Shown here in pieces: positions 33,409 through 38,138 of a stretch of 38,138 nt of DNA (within the stretch, counting starts at the first letter, position 1; the number at the start of each line of letters is the position of its first letter). The notes beneath the pieces were generated by a model, which was not told the DNA's origin, ran no database searches, and saw nothing but the letters and a program-made list of their open reading frames with translations. A program made the translations under genes and the position numbers. Source of the DNA: CANJJB01 sp964449295 (GTDB lineage: Bacteria > Chlamydiota > Chlamydiia > Chlamydiales > Rhabdochlamydiaceae); assembly GCA_964449295.1 (NCBI GenBank), contig CAYUZN010000003.1, forward strand, positions 1 to 38,138, written 5' to 3'.

Positions 33409-34449
33409 CTAAGATGCTTTCAATAATTTTGTAAGAAACATTTTATGTCTTAGAGGGAGATTAATTCCCACTGGAACATCTTTAAGAGCTCCTTCTTTTG
33501 TATCACCAATTGGAGCATAATCTTGATAACGTTCTAAAGCCTCTTGAGATCCTTTAGATGATGTATAATAAGCAACAGTTTCTGCTTCAGGAGGACGATG
33601 CATACGCACAACTAAATCTTCATCACAAACCCAAATTCTTCTAAATAACCGCTCCCCTTTTACAGCTGTTCTACCATGCAGACATCGATAATTATCTAAA
33701 ACAAGGATTTGTTTTTCTGCAAGAGAAAAAGAAGTGGTAAAAGCAGGATTAAGAACATAATTATTATTAAATAAAACGATATTCTCTAGAGCCTGAATTG
33801 GAATATATAGATCTTGGTCATAACTAAATCGTATTGCAAAATTACCAGAGGGTAATTGTGTGAATACTGGCATATCTAGAATAAGATGATTTTGTCGACA
33901 AATGCTTGTGGAGATATTCGAGAATAAAGTTGAAATAATTTTTGGATTATTCTGAAGCATATTAAGAAGAATAGATCTTCCATCAACTATAAAACTTTCT
34001 CCTCCTTCCATAGATGGTTTAACACATTGAAGAATAACCATTTTAGGAGGGCCTATACGAAAAGTTTGATTTTTTTTACAAACAAGACCGTTCAAATAGT
34101 GTCCATCAGTATGCGCAAAAAAAGAAAGATTAGAATTAATCTGATGATCTTGAATTTCTCCAGCCCCACTATAAACTTCTACAACCCCATCTTTGGGAGA
34201 ACGCGAGTGACCTTGTATTTTCCCAAATAGTCTTGCTACATCGATTATCCAAGAACGATCCGTTGTAGGAGCAGATAAAATTACATGGCCTTGCTTACGA
34301 AATTGGCTCACTATTTCTGTTTTTCTTTGAATAAGAGCATGGATTTTATCAAAATAAATAATTGGTAGCTTAGCATCGTTTCTTTTCACACTAAAAAGAC
34401 GTAAGAAACCTGTAACAGGAACTCTAAGAGAACATGGTATCAGAGTCAT
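33409..34449 (-). CDS. TauD/TfdA-family Fe(II)/2-oxoglutarate-dependent dioxygenase
   Basis: Double-stranded beta-helix oxygenase, 346 aa, using O2 and 2-oxoglutarate to hydroxylate or otherwise oxidise a small substrate. Seen: iron ligands H113 and D115 in FFAHTDGHYL, the distal ligand H258 in CLHGR, and arginines R267/R270/R271 that would bind 2-oxoglutarate (GERLFRRIW). The substrate class (sulfonates, betaines, amino acids, isonitrile precursors) is not visible. Its ATG shares one base with the transketolase stop (TAATG), so the two are translationally coupled; it is the last gene of the carrier-transketolase operon. Confidence 0.88.
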   Translation of the reverse strand: MTLIPCSLRVPVTGFLRLFSVKRNDAKLPIIYFDKIHALIQRKTEIVSQFRKQGHVILSAPTTDRSWIIDVARLFGKIQGHSRSPKDGVVEVYSGAGEIQDHQINSNLSFFAHTDGHYLNGLVCKKNQTFRIGPPKMVILQCVKPSMEGGESFIVDGRSILLNMLQNNPKIISTLFSNISTSICRQNHLILDMPVFTQLPSGNFAIRFSYDQDLYIPIQALENIVLFNNNYVLNPAFTTSFSLAEKQILVLDNYRCLHGRTAVKGERLFRRIWVCDEDLVVRMHRPPEAETVAYYTSSKGSQEALERYQDYAPIGDTKEGALKDVPVGINLPLRHKMFLTKLLKAS

Positions 34450-36518
34450 TAGAATCCTCGAGACTTAAAAGAAAGAATTTTTTCGACAATATCTTCGACA
34501 GTAAAACCAAATGTTTTAGCTAAATCTTTAGGTAAAGCCGATTGGCCAAAATTATACATACTAATCGTCATTCCATTCAATACATATTTATGCCAACCTA
34601 TGTCAGCCGCAGCTTCAATACTAATTCTTAATCCACTATTTTCTCCTAAAACGTCTTTCTTATATTCTTCAGATTGTTTATCAAAAAGTTGCCAGCTTGG
34701 CATAGAAAGTACACGCACACAAAACCTTTTAGATTCGAGAGAACTTGCTACCGCAAGTGCAAGAGAAACTTCCGATCCTGTGGCTATTAGAGTAAAAGCA
34801 GGATGACTGTTTGTTTTTTTTATTATATAAGCCCCTTTGCTAACCCCTTCTTCATAAGATTTATTCGTTCCTAAACACAAGGGAAGCTCTTGCCTAGAAA
34901 GAACAATAGCAGTAGGACCATCATACATTAAAGCTGCAAGCCAAGCCATTTTGACTTCATAAACATCAGCAGGTCGAATCACTTGCACATTTGGGATCGA
35001 TCTTAAATGTGCCAGTTGCTCGATAGGTTGATGAGTAGGGCCATCCTGACCAATAAAAATTGAATCATGTGTAAATATGTAGATAATAGGTAATTTCATC
35101 ATAGCTGCCATACGTATAGCGCTTAACATATAATCAGAAAAAGCAAGAAAAGTTCCTATAAATGGACTCATCATATTAGTTTGAGCAAGGCCAATTGCTA
35201 TGCAAGCCATTCCAAATTCCCTAACACCATATTTAATATTTCTGCCCAAAAATTGACCTGGAGCCACAACAGCATGTTGATCCATATGAGTCATATCAGA
35301 GCGAGCTAAATCTGCAGATCCTCCATACAAACGAGGAAGTATGTTGCTTAACAAGCTCAGTACTTCATGAGAAGCTTTCCTTCCAGAAACAAAATCTGAA
35401 ATCTTCAATTGCCTAATCTGTTTTTCTAATTCTTCTGGTAGCCATTTATTTGCCATTTTTTGAAATTCTAAAGACAGATCGGGATAAGTCTCAGCCCATT
35501 TTAAGAACATCTGTTGCCACTGATTTTCTTTTATATTTTCAAGTTTTTGCTTATTCTCAAAAAAATCATAAATTTCTTTTGGAACATAAAATTCTTGAGT
35601 CGAAATTTTTAGATTTTCTTTAGTAGCTTTATATTCTAAATCTCCAAGAGGATCGTTATGAACAAGATAAGATCCTGCTACATTAGGGGCTCCCTGTCCT
35701 ATGATCGTATCAGCAATAATTAAGACAGGTTTATTTTGATTTACAAGTTTTAAAAACACTTGATGAATAGCATCCAGATCATGACCATCAATTTGATAGA
35801 CATCCCATCCATAGCTCTGATAGCGTTTTTTAGTATCTTCTGAACAACTCTCTGACACAAAACCATCTAAACACGTTTGATTATGATCATAGATAACAAC
35901 CAAATTATTTAAGTTTAAGTGACCTGCAAATGAAGATGCTTCATGAGAAACTCCTTCCATAAAACAACCATCTCCTGCCAGAACAATAACTTTAGCATTA
36001 TAGATTTGAAACTCCTCACGATTGAACTTACTCGCAAGCAATTTGAGTCCTAATGCTTGACCCACGGCATGTGCAATACCTTGACCATCTAAACCAGTAG
36101 TTGTTTCTACTCCTTGAGTTAATCCATACTGAGGATGACTAGGAGTTTTAGAATTAATTTGTCTAAAATTTTTCAAATCATCTAATGAAAGTGGAAATCC
36201 AGACATATGTAAACAACTGTATTGCAGCATAGAAGCATGGCCTGCAGAAAGAATAAATCTATCTCGATTTGTCCATTGCGGGTTGTTTGGATTGTGCTTT
36301 AAAAAATAACCATAAAGATAAGCTCCTATCTCTGCGCACCCCATAGGGGTACCAGCATGTCCTGAGCCAGCTCTTCGAACAGCATCTATTGTAAGACCAC
36401 GAATTGTATTGGCAATTATAAGTAATTTATTCTTCAAATTATCATCATAAAGCAGAGAAGTTAAGCTATCATCTTGAGTATTTTCAAGTGTAGATGTATG
36501 GTTCTCATTTAGTTTCAT
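34449..36518 (-). CDS. tkt: Transketolase
   Basis: Thiamin-diphosphate enzyme of the pentose phosphate pathway, 689 aa, transferring two-carbon ketol units between sugar phosphates. All classic sites are intact: H54 (SGHAGTPMG), H94 (SAGHAS), H128, the ThDP/metal motif GDG(182-184)...N213, H287, R380 and S407 for phosphate, catalytic E434 (GVREFGM), H484, D492 and H496 (QDGPTHQP). An extra ~24-residue N-terminal tail precedes the usual start. GAGAG lies 6 nt upstream; the ATG is one base after the stop of the preceding carrier gene. Environmental chlamydiae are expected to have a separate core transketolase, so this may be a second copy with a dedicated role; I cannot see the other one here. 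Confidence 0.96.
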   Translation of the reverse strand: MKLNENHTSTLENTQDDSLTSLLYDDNLKNKLLIIANTIRGLTIDAVRRAGSGHAGTPMGCAEIGAYLYGYFLKHNPNNPQWTNRDRFILSAGHASMLQYSCLHMSGFPLSLDDLKNFRQINSKTPSHPQYGLTQGVETTTGLDGQGIAHAVGQALGLKLLASKFNREEFQIYNAKVIVLAGDGCFMEGVSHEASSFAGHLNLNNLVVIYDHNQTCLDGFVSESCSEDTKKRYQSYGWDVYQIDGHDLDAIHQVFLKLVNQNKPVLIIADTIIGQGAPNVAGSYLVHNDPLGDLEYKATKENLKISTQEFYVPKEIYDFFENKQKLENIKENQWQQMFLKWAETYPDLSLEFQKMANKWLPEELEKQIRQLKISDFVSGRKASHEVLSLLSNILPRLYGGSADLARSDMTHMDQHAVVAPGQFLGRNIKYGVREFGMACIAIGLAQTNMMSPFIGTFLAFSDYMLSAIRMAAMMKLPIIYIFTHDSIFIGQDGPTHQPIEQLAHLRSIPNVQVIRPADVYEVKMAWLAALMYDGPTAIVLSRQELPLCLGTNKSYEEGVSKGAYIIKKTNSHPAFTLIATGSEVSLALAVASSLESKRFCVRVLSMPSWQLFDKQSEEYKKDVLGENSGLRISIEAAADIGWHKYVLNGMTISMYNFGQSALPKDLAKTFGFTVEDIVEKILSFKSRGF

Positions 36519-36519
36519 T

Positions 36520-37395
36520 TTAAACTCTCATATTTATAGGCAAAGCCTCTAAACGATCCAAAATCGTTAGAACAACAGCACATGACCAAGTTTGCCTTAC
36601 CATTTTCATAGTTAATCCATTATAAAGACCTTTTATTCCATACTTTTTCACAATTACCTGGCTTGAGATAAGTATGTTTTTAGATTCAGCTGTACCAGCT
36701 TTTTGTACTCGTGTTTTCAATAGATCAAGAGGAGCATTAATAATCGCTGCTAGCCCACCTGTACATCCACCTAGCACAATCTTTTGCTTCAAAGAAGAAG
36801 GTTGATAAGCATTATATATCTGCAACTTTTGTCTCAATTGCTGATAAATATTTAAATAGACAATCCAGCTACAACTTTGACGTAAACATATTAAAGACCA
36901 TCCTTGGAAAAAAAATCTTGCCCCTTGATTTATTATTATGTCTTTTGTGGAAGAAATTTTCTTATTCCCCGTAGTCATATCAACCGTTTTTAATCTTTCC
37001 AAAGGAGATAAAATAAAACTAGTTTCCAAAAGAGCAGTACAGACTCCAACACTCGTAGTAAAAAAGAAAGAAGGTTTTTTAGGATCTTTTTGAGGATAAA
37101 AGATCATCATCGAACTATTAGAAAAATTATGGATACTCCATCCAAATCCCCCTTTAAATGCACTTAAAGCTATATTCCACTTGAAACCTCGGTAAAGCGC
37201 CTCCCATCGCCCTTTTTTCCAAACAGCCATTAAAGCATTTTTAACTTTTAAATCAGGATGAATTTCTTGTTCAACCTTTAGACGATCCAAAAGATGCCCA
37301 AATGTTAAAACTTCACAAGAATGAGCAAAGCTTCCAACTAATAGAGAGCGTTGCAACAAAGGGTTTGAAGGTTCCTTATTAGGATTAATTTGCAT
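36520..37395 (-). CDS. Mitochondrial carrier family (SLC25-like) protein, complete
   Basis: A 291-residue protein with the three ~100-residue repeats of the mitochondrial carrier family, normally found in eukaryotes. Seen: repeat 2 signature PLERLKTVDM with QGARFFFQG, repeat 3 signature PLDLLKTRVQ with YGIKGLYNG; repeat 1 is degenerate (LLDRLKVEQ, WEALYRG), with Leu in place of Pro. Six membrane helices are expected. At the helix-4 position of substrate contact point II it has Arg-Gln (CLRQSCSW), and at contact point III Arg (KMVRQ). No N-terminal targeting peptide is evident. Follows its paralogue by 21 bp and precedes tkt by 1 bp. Substrate unknown; keto acid is a guess. Confidence 0.9.
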   Translation of the reverse strand: MQINPNKEPSNPLLQRSLLVGSFAHSCEVLTFGHLLDRLKVEQEIHPDLKVKNALMAVWKKGRWEALYRGFKWNIALSAFKGGFGWSIHNFSNSSMMIFYPQKDPKKPSFFFTTSVGVCTALLETSFILSPLERLKTVDMTTGNKKISSTKDIIINQGARFFFQGWSLICLRQSCSWIVYLNIYQQLRQKLQIYNAYQPSSLKQKIVLGGCTGGLAAIINAPLDLLKTRVQKAGTAESKNILISSQVIVKKYGIKGLYNGLTMKMVRQTWSCAVVLTILDRLEALPINMRV

Positions 37396-37416
37396 TGTTT
37401 TCTTTTATCTCAATAG

Positions 37417-38138
37417 TTATTTGGCACTCCAAGATCTTTCTAATCTATCTAACAAAGTTACTGTAAATGCCGATTGAAGCATATATTGAATCATTCTCGG
37501 TTTCCACCCTGCATACATTCCATGAAGTCCATGATGCTCATAGATTTTCTTGAGGGTCTTCCACAAATTTGTATCTTGAAAAGGATCGCGCTTTTGTAGG
37601 GAAGTTTTTGCTACATCAAAAGGCATATTAGCTCCTGTGTTGATTGAACCTACTATCAAGCTCACCTGCATTAATGATTGAAAAGAAAGCTGTTGTGTTT
37701 GAGTGCGTTTTCTCTCCCAATCTTTTACTCTTTTATCTGCTACAAGAAAACTTCCCCAAGCAACGATCTGCCTGACATAAACAGTTGTAATACCGCGAAA
37801 AAGCGCAGAATGCAAATGCCCTTGATGAGAGCGAAAAAAATCTCTAAGAGGATGGCCCTTAGTTTGACTAGTCATTAAAACAACCTTACACCTTTCCAGA
37901 GGACAAATAATATATGTTTCAAAAGTAGCAATACTTAACGCCGTTGATAAAGGTACAGCATCTTTATGATTTTTTTGAAAATTGACAGGAAAATATTCTT
38001 TGAAAACATTTGGAAAGGCTAGCATCATTGGATAACGATACATCTGTTTTATTGCCAAGCGAATTCCATTAGGAATTGCTCCAGCATAAAAGCCACGGAT
38101 TCCTGCAGTTTGGTAAATTTTTTTAGTTATTTCCCATG
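37417..38138 (-). CDS. Mitochondrial carrier family protein, partial (5' end beyond window)
   Basis: The frame stays open to the window edge: upstream of the TTG at 38058 it reads EITKKIYQTAGIRGFYAGAI and on, which is the end of carrier repeat 1, so the gene is truncated by the window, not short. Seen: repeat 1 tail GIRGFYAG..RLAIKQ, repeat 2 PLERCKVVLM with SALFRG and the contact-point II pair Arg-Gln (VYVRQ), repeat 3 PFDVAKTSLQ with HGLHGMYAG and Gln at contact point III. Clearly paralogous to the next carrier (shared PLER-K, LLDRLE ends) but different at contact points, so it may carry another substrate. Confidence 0.9.
   Translation of the reverse strand, partial: WEITKKIYQTAGIRGFYAGAIPNGIRLAIKQMYRYPMMLAFPNVFKEYFPVNFQKNHKDAVPLSTALSIATFETYIICPLERCKVVLMTSQTKGHPLRDFFRSHQGHLHSALFRGITTVYVRQIVAWGSFLVADKRVKDWERKRTQTQQLSFQSLMQVSLIVGSINTGANMPFDVAKTSLQKRDPFQDTNLWKTLKKIYEHHGLHGMYAGWKPRMIQYMLQSAFTVTLLDRLERSWSAK

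Noticed and set aside
38058..38058. TTG at 38058 as the start of the right-hand carrier gene
   Set aside because: The frame stays open to the window edge and the upstream residues continue the carrier repeat, so the gene is cut by the window.

Overview
The window reads as a stretch of chromosome from a member of the phylum Chlamydiae, most likely one of the environmental (amoeba- or arthropod-associated) families rather than Chlamydia itself. Three things point there. (1) There are two Npt/Tlc-type nucleotide transporters. (2) Gene blocks match the chlamydial core order: sppA/sohB-polA-coaE-rho and dnaB-ntt-mnmG-lplA. (3) A cytochrome bo3 quinol oxidase, a U-box protein and AlbA_2/DUF234 accessory genes are present; these are features of the larger environmental chlamydial genomes. 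The DNA is AT-rich throughout, and several promoters look like sigma-70/sigma-66 types.

Layout. 1-6.4 kb: an exonuclease, pgk, nucleotide transporter 1, a small hypothetical, a DedA membrane protein, a PgsA-type enzyme and an MscS channel. 6.5-9.2 kb: a membrane-anchored coiled-coil protein with three ~121-residue repeats, then a U-box protein; both are candidates for host interaction. 9.3-15.0 kb: sppA-polA-coaE-rho, closely packed with 4-nt overlaps, ending in a hairpin and a decamer tandem repeat. 15.0-18.2 kb: an AlbA_2-type regulator (minus strand) and an orphan oligopeptide-binding lipoprotein. 18.2-25.0 kb: an unknown membrane/winged-helix protein, cyoABCD, then (after two minus-strand genes, one a 55-residue Cys-rich lipoprotein not obvious from length-filtered gene finding) cyoE. 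25.0-31.7 kb: a secreted hypothetical, tRNA-Ser(GCU), dnaB, nucleotide transporter 2, a 28-codon ribosomal-protein-like gene (bS22/mS38 type), mnmG and lplA. 31.7-33.4 kb: a DUF234-type ATPase preceded by two palindromes and bracketed by an imperfect duplication of the lplA 3' end, suggesting insertion. 33.4-38.1 kb: a tightly spaced minus-strand operon that runs off the right edge. In transcription order it holds two mitochondrial-carrier-family (MCF/SLC25) proteins, a transketolase and a TauD-type Fe(II)/2-oxoglutarate dioxygenase.

The most exciting part is this last operon. MCF carriers are hallmark eukaryotic proteins that are rare in bacteria. Here two different paralogues are translationally packed with two metabolic enzymes. 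Both carriers show Arg-Gln at the position that in the mitochondrial family corresponds to substrate contact point II and is associated with keto-acid carriers, which fits with the neighbouring 2-oxoglutarate-consuming enzyme. I infer a host-metabolite import-and-use module; the substrate is not proved by sequence. The rest of the window combines energy parasitism (nucleotide transporters), a respiratory terminal oxidase with its heme O synthase, and replication, repair and translation core genes.
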